A stretch of DNA of 40,797 nucleotides, from positions 1-40,797 of the forward strand of contig DUQG01000039.1 in assembly GCA_012837935.1 (NCBI GenBank), read 5' to 3'. Position 1 is the stretch's first letter. Every line of letters begins with the position of its first letter. A program made the position numbers and the translations under genes. The notes under the pieces were generated by a model that ran no database searches, had not been told where the DNA came from, and saw only the letters and a program-made list of their open reading frames with translations. This document shows positions 33,459 through 40,797 of the stretch, in pieces. The stretch is from Bacteroidales bacterium (GTDB lineage Bacteria > Bacteroidota > Bacteroidia > Bacteroidales > Paludibacteraceae).

Positions 33459-36400
33459 CTATCTTACTACCACTTTTGTTGTGTGGTTATTTACTTTTAC
33501 TACGTAAACACCTACAGGAAATGCTGTGGACAGGGTGGTGAGTTTTCCACTAACAGCTTGTGCAGTTACTTGCTGACCTACACCGTTAAACACATAAATC
33601 ATATCTCCTTGTGCATCGCTGCTTACGATAATGCAGTTGTCTTTTGCAAAGGCAAAGAAACCAGCTGATTCTGCATCTTCCAATCCGCTGATAACACCTG
33701 AACGTGGGAATATCAATGCGAAACGGTCTGTTCCTTCGTAAGCTTCTGCGAAGGTTACAGTATAATCACCTGTGCTTAATTCTGTAGATACTCCTGCTAC
33801 TTTATCAAGTAAGAATACTTTTTCTGTTCCGAAGTTCTCGAATTTACTTGCTGAGAAGGTATATACACCGCTTTCGGCTTTTACACCTACCGCTGTTTCT
33901 ACATCGTATTCAATAGCTGTACGGCTATTCAGTGCCAAGCTTTCTGCAGCTTTTACGGTGTAGATATTTAGACCCGAGTTCATCAGTTTAGATGAGTTCC
34001 AGTCACTATTTGCATTTTCGCTAAATAAGATAGTAGCTTCATCTGTTATAGTGCCGTTGCTGATTGCCAGACGTAGTACTTGTTTTTCCGAAGCTTGCGG
34101 TGCATGGAATACAGTATTACTGGTTCCCTTATGTTTACGCATAGCATTAGTGAAAGCAAATGTGTGATTACCTTGTGCTGCCGCACTTTTTAGTCTTACC
34201 CAAAAACCTTGCATTGGTGCAATATAGGCATCATCTAAACTACCTTCACCTCCAGGTACACCCACATTACGATATTTAAATTGATATGTAGTACCCTCTT
34301 TAAAGAACAACCATATTGTTTTTTCTAAATTATCACCAGCTACTAAGTCTGCACCATCTAAGTAGGATGGATATGGGTTACCTAAGAAGTTAAATCTTCT
34401 TTTTCCTGTAGTTGAGGTTATATCAATATTTACATTGCCGTTAAGTGTTCCTGTAAAGCTAAGAGTAGCAGTTCCAGATTCTTCACCTGCACCTACTTGC
34501 ACGCCGTATCCTTTCCCTGGTGTCGGATTAGCAAATGCAGTTGCAGTTGACCAAGTATTACTGCTTTCTGTAAATGTAATAGCATTACCGATATTTGCAG
34601 AGTTTGTCATATTGCTTATCGGCGAACCGATGTAATAAGTTTGTGGTTTTTGAACTTCTTGCTCTACGATAGCAGTACCATTCACGGTAAGCTGTTTATC
34701 CGGTGCGAGTATAAAAGTAGCGCCTGATTTGATTGTCAGGTTATTTACCGTTACATTTTGGTCAAGCGTGGCAGCACCGGTGATGGTTACATTACTGGCA
34801 GCACCTTCCGGAATCGCATTGCCTTCCCAGTTAAGCGGATCGCTCCAGTTTCCTGCACCCGAAAATATCGGAGTATTGCTTACAGAAGCAAATACCAATG
34901 CAAAGCGATCTGTACCGCTGTAAGCTTCCGCAAAATTTACTGTATAATCACTACTGCTTAAGTCGGTAAATACTCCTGTAAGCTTATCAATCAAGAACGC
35001 TTTATCTGTACCGAAGTTCACGTATTTAATTGTCGAGAAAGTGCATTCTCCACTTGCGCCTTTAATACCTACGGGTGTTTCTGTACCGTATTCGATAGCT
35101 GTACGACTATTTAGAGCTAACTCTTTTCCATCTTTTAGGGTGTAAATATTTAATCCCGGATTCATAGCTTTAGATGAATTCCAATCTTCAGTTGCATCTT
35201 CGCAAAATAGGAGTAGTGTCTCATCTGTTTCAGTTCCGTTAGTTATTTGCAGACGCAACTCTTTTCTTTCTGCTGCTTGAGGAGCACGGAATATCGCTTT
35301 ACTAGCTTCCGGCTTATGGAGACGCATTTCATCGGTAAAAATAAAATCAGTCGCAACTGCTGCCTTTACCCAAAAACCTTGCATTGGTGGAATGTAGCCA
35401 TCTATACCCTCTATTTCAGGAATAGTAAAGCCTGAGGCAACGTTGTAAGTTATAAACTTATAACCATTGTCTTTCAAGTAGAACCAAAGTGAACCTTCTA
35501 CATTACCTGCGTTACCTGCAATCACTTTTTGGGCATTTAAGAATGACGGATATGGATTACCAACAAAGTTGAACTTCCTCTTATCCATTGTCATAGCAAT
35601 GGTTTGAGTGTTATTATTAAGCGTTCCCGAAACGCTGATAATAGTAGCACCTGAGCTTCCTATACCTACTTGAATACCGTAACCTTTTCCTGCTATCGGA
35701 TTTATATCCGAGAAAGCGACAGGTGTCGACCAATTATTAGTAGCCTCATCAAAAGTAATGCTCTGACCGATACCTTCAGTAATAATTTCACCACTTACCG
35801 GAGAACCGATATAGTAAGTACGATGATTTTCAGCTGCTTGCTCTACAGTAGCTTTACCTGTAACGTTGCCTAGCAAAGTAGCTGTACCGTTGGTAGCATC
35901 TGAAAGTAATTTAATAGTACCGTTATTGGTAGCTATGTCATTTAAAGTCAAGTTTTTTCCGCTATTAACGCTTAAGGTTTTTCCTTCGTTAATGCTTAGT
36001 CCTGCTGTTACATTCATATCTAAAGCAACATCAGCATTTACAATGACACCGACTCCATCCGTCGGCACAGCGTTAGGTGTCCACTTAGAGGCATCAGACC
36101 AATTGCCGGAAGTATTTATAGCAGGCGAAACGAAATACCAAGCAATTAGTGAATTAACACCGATATTATCACGCCACTTATTAGTTGTATTATTAGTCCA
36201 AGCTAACAGATGGCTATACCCTGAATTGTTTATTCTAAATTGCTTAGTTCCCTCGAAAATATTATAAACAAATGTTTGAGTTCCATTAGCAGAAGAGTTA
36301 TCGCTTTCATTCATATAAGCTCCTGTGCCTTTGTTTTTAAGCTTAATTACTCCATCTACATTGACAATTGCCCAGAGTGCATTCTCTTTTTTCTCGGCAG

Positions 36401-39400
36401 GAATATTTGAGAAATAATCGTATTTGCTTGCAGAGCCGACTGCATCTATATAAAGCAATTTTCCATACGCATCAATTACCGATGGGTTAGTTCCGGCAGT
36501 TTTTGAATTTGTATCTACAGCCGACATTATATAATAATATACAGGTTTCTCTAAGCTCGAAACTTGCGGTATTACGGCATCAATTATCGTATAATTTTGA
36601 ACCAATTCAAAACTCGTTTTGCCTTCTTTTAACCAAACAGCTCTTAGTTCTGTATCTTCCGTAAGCGTGATATTTAGTGGCGATACGCCGGATATTGAAG
36701 TGGGTGAAACATTTGGTTTCGTACCGTCCGTGGTATAAACGATGGTTTTTTCTTCTTCGGGTGCAACGATTGTTATTTCCGCACCTCTCACCACCAATGC
36801 TTTCTCATGTACAAATGCTGTAGTTGGAGCATCAGGTGTGAGTATATTGGTAACACGTAGAATCACATCAACTACTGCTCCGCCATTCGTATTCAGACTA
36901 GCCTTAGGTAAATTCGGTGAACTTTGACCGTTCGCATCTAACCAGTCCACCATAATTCGCATAGTGTAATCGCCTTCCGGTTGATTTACAGGAATAGTAT
37001 AGTTTATTGGTTTAGCCACTTCACCACCTTCATTCAAACCGTTATAATCGATTCGTTCTACCGAACCATCCGTTGCAAAGATTTTATCGGCGTTCCAATC
37101 TACGTATATAATATTGTGCATCCATTTTCCGGTCCAGTCAAAATTTACAGTCAACTTACTACCGGGTTTTATTTCAATAATTTGTTTTGTTTTATCAAAA
37201 TAAACCGGAGATACATTCTGAACCGTTTCTTGATTTATAGCCAAATTCACAATAGACACATCATCACGACTAAACTCAAGTGCATTTAGTTTACGTGCAT
37301 TATCACTTCTACCATACGTGCCAAAATCTGTAAAAGGGGATGCTTCGCCAAGATCCACTTTTGTACCGTCATATTGTACGGCATATATATTACAAGTAGA
37401 AGCATCGTATTCTTCGGGGATAACAAAACTGCCAGCATCTCCACGTGCTACATACACCAATTCATCGCCTTGATAAACTTCGTAAGCTACCACATTTTCC
37501 CAACCCGAAGGTTTAATCGTATTTTCATAACATGAATAATTACCTTCTACAAGTGCTAGTTCTTCTTGATAAATATGTTTATTTACATCAGTTATGTACT
37601 GCACTTTGTAAGCAGGTTTCGGATAGTTTTTACTCTGGATATAAGCTTTCAACTCATCTACTTGTGCTTGTGTGATAGTCATAGTACCTACACCATAATC
37701 ATCTATGGTCATATCAACGGGAGTGAGAAATCCCCAAGCTTCCAAAAACTCTGTTATATCCACTTGTGCAGCATCGACCAAAATTTTTACAAAATTTATC
37801 TGGTGTTCGCCCGGATTACTTCCGGTTGCACGTGTACGTGCCTCTTCATATATCTGAGCATAAAAATCTTCTTGCCCCAGTACATCGCTAAAAAAGAGTT
37901 GAATTTGCCACAGTGGAACTAATTTTTGCCAAATATCAGCTTCGGCATTTGGAATTTTTGGAACCAATAGATTTTCGTACGCTTCCTTGTAGCGATCCTC
38001 GGCAATGAGTCTTGAGGTATTACCCCATTCCGTCTGTATTAAAAGGGACTGCACGTTATTGGTTACCTCTGTTGTTCCAAGCCATTTAAAAAGCGGACTA
38101 TGCTGATTAACGTGTCCTACTTCGTGAGCAGGTCCCCAAGGCGACTTTCTTAATCCTTCCACATCCACCAGTCCGTCAATTGTACTAATATTATAGCCGG
38201 TAATATAAGAAGTGGCATACATAAAGGAGTGATACATCACTACGAAATGTAGTCTATTGTATGGGTCTCGGTTTGGATATTTGTAATATCCCATAAACTC
38301 GCGTCCCATATAGACCATTTCGTCGTAAAGTTTACTTAACTCGTAGCCGGTAGTAGCAGCTTTATTTCTAAAGTTAGCTGTAGGAAACGACAAATGCGCA
38401 TAATCTCCCAATACGTCCATATATTCATACTCGTTGGCGGCAAGCAATCTTGTCCAGTCGGCAGCCGTATGTATCTGATTATTAAAGTATCCCGCTACTT
38501 TCGAGAAAGCAAAGTGCAGTTTTATCTTGGAAGCAGTGAGATGAACCGGTGTAAAATACTCTACATAGAAAAGTCCATCTCTTTCGGCGGTTATTAAATT
38601 TAAGCCGTTAGATAATTTATAATAAGTGTTTTGCCAATAGCCATTTGCTTCTGTAGGATTTCCTTCTGCATCTTTCGGCAAATAGTCTTTCAAGCAGAGT
38701 GTAACAGGTATTTCACCAATATTTTCTGCAAAAACGGCAATTTTTTCCCCCTTACGCATATAAATTCCGGTAGGATTGTCGCATTTGCTGTATTTACCCA
38801 CTCGATTGGCGCTTGAAAAAGCATCCGGATGAGGCCAAGCTTTGAATTCATCCATACGGAACTCCAAAGAATAGCTTTGGTCAAAAAGCATTTGTGCCAA
38901 CGTACGATAATACTCGTTGGAAATAGCGGAAATATCTGCTTGCGAAACACCGTTCCTCAATGCCGAACACGTCCTGTCCGTAAAAACTTCAAAATCTTGA
39001 TTGGACTTATAAAACTCCATTTCGGCACAACTTGCGAACATCTTATTCTGATTGGTTGCACCGGAAATAACTTTAATTTGTACTGAAACTACATTTTCTT
39101 CCAATGTAGGAAATTCGATTTTACTTCTTCCCTGTGCGCCCTGTAAATCCGTTGCCACTATCTGACGATAAGCGGTTTCTCCTTGAGTTTTTACTGATAC
39201 GGTAATCTCCTTGAAGCGTCCATTGGGACTTCCATCCAATCGAGAAGTGTAAACAATATAGTCCATATCGGATGGTGCAAAGTTATAGGTCAAGATAATC
39301 GGGAAACCTGAACCATCCCAGGGTGAGTGATAGATAGTAGAAGTATCATCGTCATAGCTGAACTCAATGCCTTCGCCAGGCTGACTTGCTGAAGCCGTTG

Positions 39401-39539
39401 CACTGATAACAGTGTACTTGGTATCTTGCGGAAGTAAATCTACACTTGGGAATGACGTAGATTGTCCCATAAGCGAAGCTGACAACAAGAAAGATGAAAG
39501 TAAAAGTAAAATTTGCTTTGCGTAATGTTTCGTTTTCAT
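33459..39539 (-). CDS. Secreted M60-like metallopeptidase with GEVED-like domain, repeated stalk modules and T9SS tail
   Basis: 2026 residues. Order: signal peptide (MKTKHYAKQILLLLSSFLLSASLMG); a discoidin-like domain to about residue 180; an M60/enhancin-like zinc peptidase with HEVGH at 472-476 and Glu491 in TTEVTNN; a GEVED-like domain (about 785-905, VDWNADKIFATDG); a chitobiase-type C-terminal module near 930-975 (TDGTKPNVSP); a trefoil-like stretch at about 1000-1140; two long homologous modules at about 1143-1556 and 1563-1946, each opening GNWSD..(K/N)W and closing with EAY.GTDRFAL; and a T9SS type A sorting domain ending NNHTTKVVVR. M60 peptidases cut mucin-type glycoproteins, so it is likely a surface-anchored glycoprotein degrader. 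The partial gene at the right edge shares its tail. Confidence 0.9.
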   Translation of the reverse strand: MKTKHYAKQILLLLSSFLLSASLMGQSTSFPSVDLLPQDTKYTVISATASASQPGEGIEFSYDDDTSTIYHSPWDGSGFPIILTYNFAPSDMDYIVYTSRLDGSPNGRFKEITVSVKTQGETAYRQIVATDLQGAQGRSKIEFPTLEENVVSVQIKVISGATNQNKMFASCAEMEFYKSNQDFEVFTDRTCSALRNGVSQADISAISNEYYRTLAQMLFDQSYSLEFRMDEFKAWPHPDAFSSANRVGKYSKCDNPTGIYMRKGEKIAVFAENIGEIPVTLCLKDYLPKDAEGNPTEANGYWQNTYYKLSNGLNLITAERDGLFYVEYFTPVHLTASKIKLHFAFSKVAGYFNNQIHTAADWTRLLAANEYEYMDVLGDYAHLSFPTANFRNKAATTGYELSKLYDEMVYMGREFMGYYKYPNRDPYNRLHFVVMYHSFMYATSYITGYNISTIDGLVDVEGLRKSPWGPAHEVGHVNQHSPLFKWLGTTEVTNNVQSLLIQTEWGNTSRLIAEDRYKEAYENLLVPKIPNAEADIWQKLVPLWQIQLFFSDVLGQEDFYAQIYEEARTRATGSNPGEHQINFVKILVDAAQVDITEFLEAWGFLTPVDMTIDDYGVGTMTITQAQVDELKAYIQSKNYPKPAYKVQYITDVNKHIYQEELALVEGNYSCYENTIKPSGWENVVAYEVYQGDELVYVARGDAGSFVIPEEYDASTCNIYAVQYDGTKVDLGEASPFTDFGTYGRSDNARKLNALEFSRDDVSIVNLAINQETVQNVSPVYFDKTKQIIEIKPGSKLTVNFDWTGKWMHNIIYVDWNADKIFATDGSVERIDYNGLNEGGEVAKPINYTIPVNQPEGDYTMRIMVDWLDANGQSSPNLPKASLNTNGGAVVDVILRVTNILTPDAPTTAFVHEKALVVRGAEITIVAPEEEKTIVYTTDGTKPNVSPTSISGVSPLNITLTEDTELRAVWLKEGKTSFELVQNYTIIDAVIPQVSSLEKPVYYYIMSAVDTNSKTAGTNPSVIDAYGKLLYIDAVGSASKYDYFSNIPAEKKENALWAIVNVDGVIKLKNKGTGAYMNESDNSSANGTQTFVYNIFEGTKQFRINNSGYSHLLAWTNNTTNKWRDNIGVNSLIAWYFVSPAINTSGNWSDASKWTPNAVPTDGVGVIVNADVALDMNVTAGLSINEGKTLSVNSGKNLTLNDIATNNGTIKLLSDATNGTATLLGNVTGKATVEQAAENHRTYYIGSPVSGEIITEGIGQSITFDEATNNWSTPVAFSDINPIAGKGYGIQVGIGSSGATIISVSGTLNNNTQTIAMTMDKRKFNFVGNPYPSFLNAQKVIAGNAGNVEGSLWFYLKDNGYKFITYNVASGFTIPEIEGIDGYIPPMQGFWVKAAVATDFIFTDEMRLHKPEASKAIFRAPQAAERKELRLQITNGTETDETLLLFCEDATEDWNSSKAMNPGLNIYTLKDGKELALNSRTAIEYGTETPVGIKGASGECTFSTIKYVNFGTDKAFLIDKLTGVFTDLSSSDYTVNFAEAYSGTDRFALVFASVSNTPIFSGAGNWSDPLNWEGNAIPEGAASNVTITGAATLDQNVTVNNLTIKSGATFILAPDKQLTVNGTAIVEQEVQKPQTYYIGSPISNMTNSANIGNAITFTESSNTWSTATAFANPTPGKGYGVQVGAGEESGTATLSFTGTLNGNVNIDITSTTGKRRFNFLGNPYPSYLDGADLVAGDNLEKTIWLFFKEGTTYQFKYRNVGVPGGEGSLDDAYIAPMQGFWVRLKSAAAQGNHTFAFTNAMRKHKGTSNTVFHAPQASEKQVLRLAISNGTITDEATILFSENANSDWNSSKLMNSGLNIYTVKAAESLALNSRTAIEYDVETAVGVKAESGVYTFSASKFENFGTEKVFLLDKVAGVSTELSTGDYTVTFAEAYEGTDRFALIFPRSGVISGLEDAESAGFFAFAKDNCIIVSSDAQGDMIYVFNGVGQQVTAQAVSGKLTTLSTAFPVGVYVVKVNNHTTKVVVR

Positions 39540-39560
39540 TGGTTGGTTGGTTAGTTAGTT
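39540..39560. repeat. Tetranucleotide repeat at the M60 gene start codon
   Basis: The coding strand reads ACTAACTAACCAACCAACCA directly before ATG: two ACTA and three ACCA units. The repeat occupies the ribosome-binding region. Confidence 0.7.
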
Positions 39561-39572
39561 TATTATTTGCTG

Positions 39573-39580
39573 CAAAGATA
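39573..39580 (-). promoter_or_regulatory. -7 promoter element of the M60 gene
   Basis: The minus strand reads TATCTTTG, a perfect TAnnTTTG, about 34 bp before the start codon and just upstream of the tetranucleotide repeat. Confidence 0.6.
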
Positions 39581-39808
39581 CGGATTTTTTTGCCAGCATA
39601 TGCGATTTATTTGTTTGAGATTCGAGTTCGAATAACTTGTTTTCTTATCCAAGAGCTAATTTGAAGCCAATCCTTAGATAGAACACATTGTTCTGAAATT
39701 TTTATTGTTTGATGTTTTTTATGTTTTCATTAAAAAACGGTTCAATCCGAAAAGTTAGGGGGAATAAAACGACAAATGATTAGCTTATTTTTTAGCTAAA
39801 ATCAATTG

Positions 39809-39888
39809 CCACGACTTTTAAGTCGTGGATAATTCATTTACAGAGCACAAGGCTTTAGCCAAAATTTATTTAAGTTTAGGCTAAAGCC
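39809..39888. repeat. Two-part palindromic repeat, second copy
   Basis: Part B, CCACGACTT-TT-AAGTCGTGG (39809-39828), and part A, GGCTTTAGCC...GGCTAAAGCC (39851-39888), match the pair at 23956-24036. A is in the same orientation as there, B is inverted, and their order is swapped. Confidence 0.75.
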
Positions 39889-39909
39889 CTTTGGAAACTG
39901 TTTAATTAC

Positions 39910-39942
39910 CCACGCCTCCCGAATTCTATCGGGATGGCGTGG
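39910..39942. repeat. Nested hairpin CCACGCC/GGCGTGG with inner CCCGA/TCGGG
   Basis: Outer arms CCACGCC and GGCGTGG enclose CCCGA-ATTCTA-TCGGG. A further small palindrome CGAAC-TT-GTTCG follows at 39948-39959. Confidence 0.7.
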
Positions 39943-39980
39943 CCGCTCGAACTTGTTCGCTTGTTTACAAGAATTAATAT

Positions 39981-40043
39981 AGGCGTTAGAATATCAGACA
40001 TTCATAAAATAATGTCAGTATAGGATATTTTTATGCTACGCCT
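39981..40043. repeat. Three-step nested inverted repeat
   Basis: AGGCGT/ACGCCT, AATATC/GATATT and GACATT/AATGTC pair in nested order around the loop CATAAAAT, making a 63-bp stem-loop with small internal loops. It could be a small mobile palindrome or a structured RNA; no coding potential is seen. Confidence 0.55.
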
Positions 40044-40143
40044 CTATTTCCCCACAACTTTTTTGCTTGAACCTAAAAAACGCATATTGCAAAAAGTGAG
40101 CCAGAATAAGCTGTAGAGACGTCATAGTATGGCATTTCTACAG

Positions 40144-40169
40144 CTCTCGGTTAGGAAACCGAGAGTCCC
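40144..40169. repeat. CCC-tailed REP-like hairpin (GGTTAGGAAACC type)
   Basis: CTCTCGGTT-AGGA-AACCGAGAG followed by TCCC. It shares its inner GGTTAGGAAACC and TCCC tail with 40635-40659 while the outer arms differ. Confidence 0.65.
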
Positions 40170-40174
40170 AAAAT

Positions 40175-40203
40175 CGAGAGGCTGGCTCCAAGCCAGTCTC
40201 TCG
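40175..40203. repeat. Palindrome with CTGGCTnnnAGCCAG core, copy 4
   Basis: CGAGAGGCTGGCT-CCA-AGCCAGTCTCTCG: a 13-bp stem with one G-T pair. Its outer arms resemble those of the neighbouring hairpin at 40144. Confidence 0.75.
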
Positions 40204-40216
40204 GTGATATTAGAAT

Positions 40217-40240
40217 CATCGGCAAGATGCCGATGCACCC
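40217..40240. repeat. CCC-tailed REP-like hairpin (CATCGGCA type)
   Basis: CATCGGCA-AGA-TGCCGATG followed by CACCCC. Confidence 0.6.
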
Positions 40241-40256
40241 CACCAAACAAAAAAAA

Positions 40257-40297
40257 CCTAACGTAGAGATGGAGTTTTATCTCTACTATTAGGTTTT
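40257..40297 (-). terminator. Bidirectional terminator hairpin downstream of the small peptide gene
   Basis: AACCTAA and GTAGAGAT pair with ATCTCTAC and TTAGGTT. T runs follow on both strands (AGGTTTTTTTTG on the minus strand). It would stop leftward transcripts from the peptide gene. A smaller hairpin, TGCCGTT-CTA-AACGGCA, at 40322-40338 precedes it. Confidence 0.7.
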
Positions 40298-40356
40298 TTA
40301 TTGCTTAGTGATTAAGCAAAATGCCGTTCTAAACGGCAATTTGCTTGCTTCTGCTA

Positions 40357-40512
40357 CTACCAGTTTTCGTAGGTGTAGCCTTCCTCTTCACCCGTGCTTA
40401 AGTTGAAATTTGGATCTGTAGGTGCAGTTGGCGTAGAGGCTAATTGTAATGAGATTTCGTTATCTAAACGAATTTCTTCCACTTGGGGATTGATATATTT
40501 TCTTTTTGTCAT
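40357..40512 (-). CDS. 51-residue peptide with Y-x2-P N-terminal motif, candidate precursor peptide
   Basis: ATG at 40512, tandem TAG TAG stops from 40359. It begins MTKRKYINPQVEEIRLDNE, then ISLQLASTPTAPTDP and ends STGEEEGYTYENW. The N-terminal pattern (basic residues, Y-I-x-P, alternating hydrophobics, acidic-N-E) is like many 50-60 residue peptides of unknown function in Bacteroidales. The second half is short, polar and rich in Thr, Pro and Glu with three aromatic residues at the end, so leader plus core is a fair reading, with a possible cut around QLA-S. It lies between two T9SS protein genes, upstream of the PqqD-HprK-peptidase/ABC genes on the same strand. No promoter of the TAnnTTTG type is seen before it. 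Terminator hairpins follow. Confidence 0.7.
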   Translation of the reverse strand: MTKRKYINPQVEEIRLDNEISLQLASTPTAPTDPNFNLSTGEEEGYTYENW

Positions 40513-40540
40513 AATATTTTAGTAGTTGGTAGATGTTAGT

Positions 40541-40582
40541 CGGGTTTCACGTTACACGTTTCGGGTTTCACGTTACACGTTT
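40541..40582. repeat. Tandem duplication of 21 bp upstream of the small peptide gene
   Basis: Two perfect copies of CGGGTTTCACGTTACACGTT plus T lie back to back, about 30-70 bp upstream of the peptide start. The region also contains the reverse-complement words AACGTGTAACGTG, so it could be a regulatory repeat or just local slippage. Confidence 0.8.
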
Positions 40583-40634
40583 CTCCGACTACATTCTACT
40601 GATTAATAAATTAATGTTATTATTTGGTAATACA

Positions 40635-40659
40635 AGCGGGTTAGGAAACCCGCTGTCCC
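40635..40659. repeat. CCC-tailed REP-like hairpin between the T9SS gene and the peptide gene
   Basis: AGCGGGTT-AGGA-AACCCGCT followed by GTCCC, starting just after the stop codon of the edge gene. Confidence 0.65.
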
Positions 40660-40660
40660 G

Positions 40661-40797
40661 CTATTTTACAACCACTTTTGTTGTTAGGTTATTTACTTTC
40701 ACCATATAAACTCCTGCCGGAAGTGCTGTGCTTACTGTAGTAAGTGTACCGCTGATAGCTTCTGCAGCTACTTGCTGACCTACGCTGTTGAACACAT
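40661..40797 (-). CDS. C-terminal end of a T9SS-sorted surface protein (partial)
   Basis: Only the last 45 residues are in the window; the 5' end lies beyond position 40797. They read VFNSVGQQVAAEAISGTLTT and end MVKVNNLTTKVVVK, a T9SS type A sorting tail. It is strongly similar to the tail of the M60 protein (VFNGVGQQVTAQAVSGKLTT...VKVNNHTTKVVVR), so the two are paralogues at least in their C-termini. The tail targets the protein to the type IX secretion system for surface attachment. The stop TAG is at 40663-40661. Confidence 0.85.
   Translation of the reverse strand, partial: VFNSVGQQVAAEAISGTLTTVSTALPAGVYMVKVNNLTTKVVVK

Larger units (their letters stand above)
39540..40356. other. Palindrome-rich intergenic region
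   Basis: About 800 bp between the M60 gene and the small peptide gene without a credible ORF. It contains at least nine separate inverted repeats of several families (listed individually), plus the M60 promoter at its left end and terminator hairpins for the peptide gene at its right end. The density suggests a landing site for small palindromic elements. Confidence 0.7.

Noticed and set aside
35866-36267. 133-codon plus-strand ORF inside the M60 gene
   Set aside because: It is antisense to repeated beta-rich modules; its composition follows the opposite strand and no motif is seen.
40151-40219. 22-codon ORF on the minus strand (ATG at 40219) in the palindrome region
   Set aside because: It consists almost wholly of hairpin sequence and has no initiation context or similarity to the peptide gene.
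40144-40240. Closely spaced hairpins as a possible CRISPR array
   Set aside because: The repeats are palindromes of different sequence with irregular spacing and no constant repeat unit; no cas genes are nearby.

Overview
The window comes from a low-GC member of the Bacteroidetes, most likely order Bacteroidales. Support: TAnnTTTG -7 promoter elements before many genes, large secreted proteins with type IX secretion (T9SS) C-terminal sorting tails, a BT_0820-type HAD protein, a DUF3256-like protein, and the arrangements tamB/tsaD (divergent) and rplY-pth-S4. I saw no tRNA, rRNA, CRISPR array or transposase gene.

Layout. 1-5000: a sugar-type MFS transporter preceded by a perfect LacI-family operator, the ribosome-assembly GTPase EngB, a four-helix-bundle protein and a sodium:solute symporter, all on the minus strand. 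5000-6800 (plus): recR, a small membrane protein and a HAD phosphatase-like protein. 6956-9024 (minus): polyphosphate kinase ppk1, broken by a -1 frameshift exactly at an A_AAA_AAC heptamer. 9376-12458: a small lipoprotein, a FabH-like ketoacyl synthase and peptidase T. 12498-16197: a small polysaccharide islet (GT4, Wzx-like flippase, GT2). 16305-21396: a DUF3256-like protein and a giant TamB, divergent from tsaD and a short exosortase. 23476-25239: S4 protein, pth and rplY. 25381-29443: agmatine deiminase, a stand-alone E2-like acyltransferase-fold protein and RecQ.

29705-40797 is the unusual part, all on the minus strand. In transcription order it holds the tail of a T9SS protein, a 51-residue peptide gene, a palindrome-rich intergenic region, a 2026-residue M60-type metallopeptidase with GEVED-like and duplicated stalk modules plus a T9SS tail, then a PqqD-like protein, an HPr-kinase-fold protein, and an ABC exporter fused at its N-terminus to a Ser/His signal-peptidase-like (S26) domain. 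PqqD-like, HprK-like and peptidase-ABC together look like the binding, modification and export parts of a ribosomally made, modified peptide pathway. The 51-residue peptide is the only candidate substrate I can see. This is the best candidate for an undescribed system here, but the substrate link is inference.

Intergenic regions carry many short perfect palindromes of at least three families (CCC-tailed REP-like hairpins; hairpins with a CTGGCTnnnAGCCAG core and variable but self-complementary outer arms; a GGCTTTAGCC / CCACGACTT pair), and simple-sequence repeats lie directly before two start codons in the peptide/surface-protein locus.
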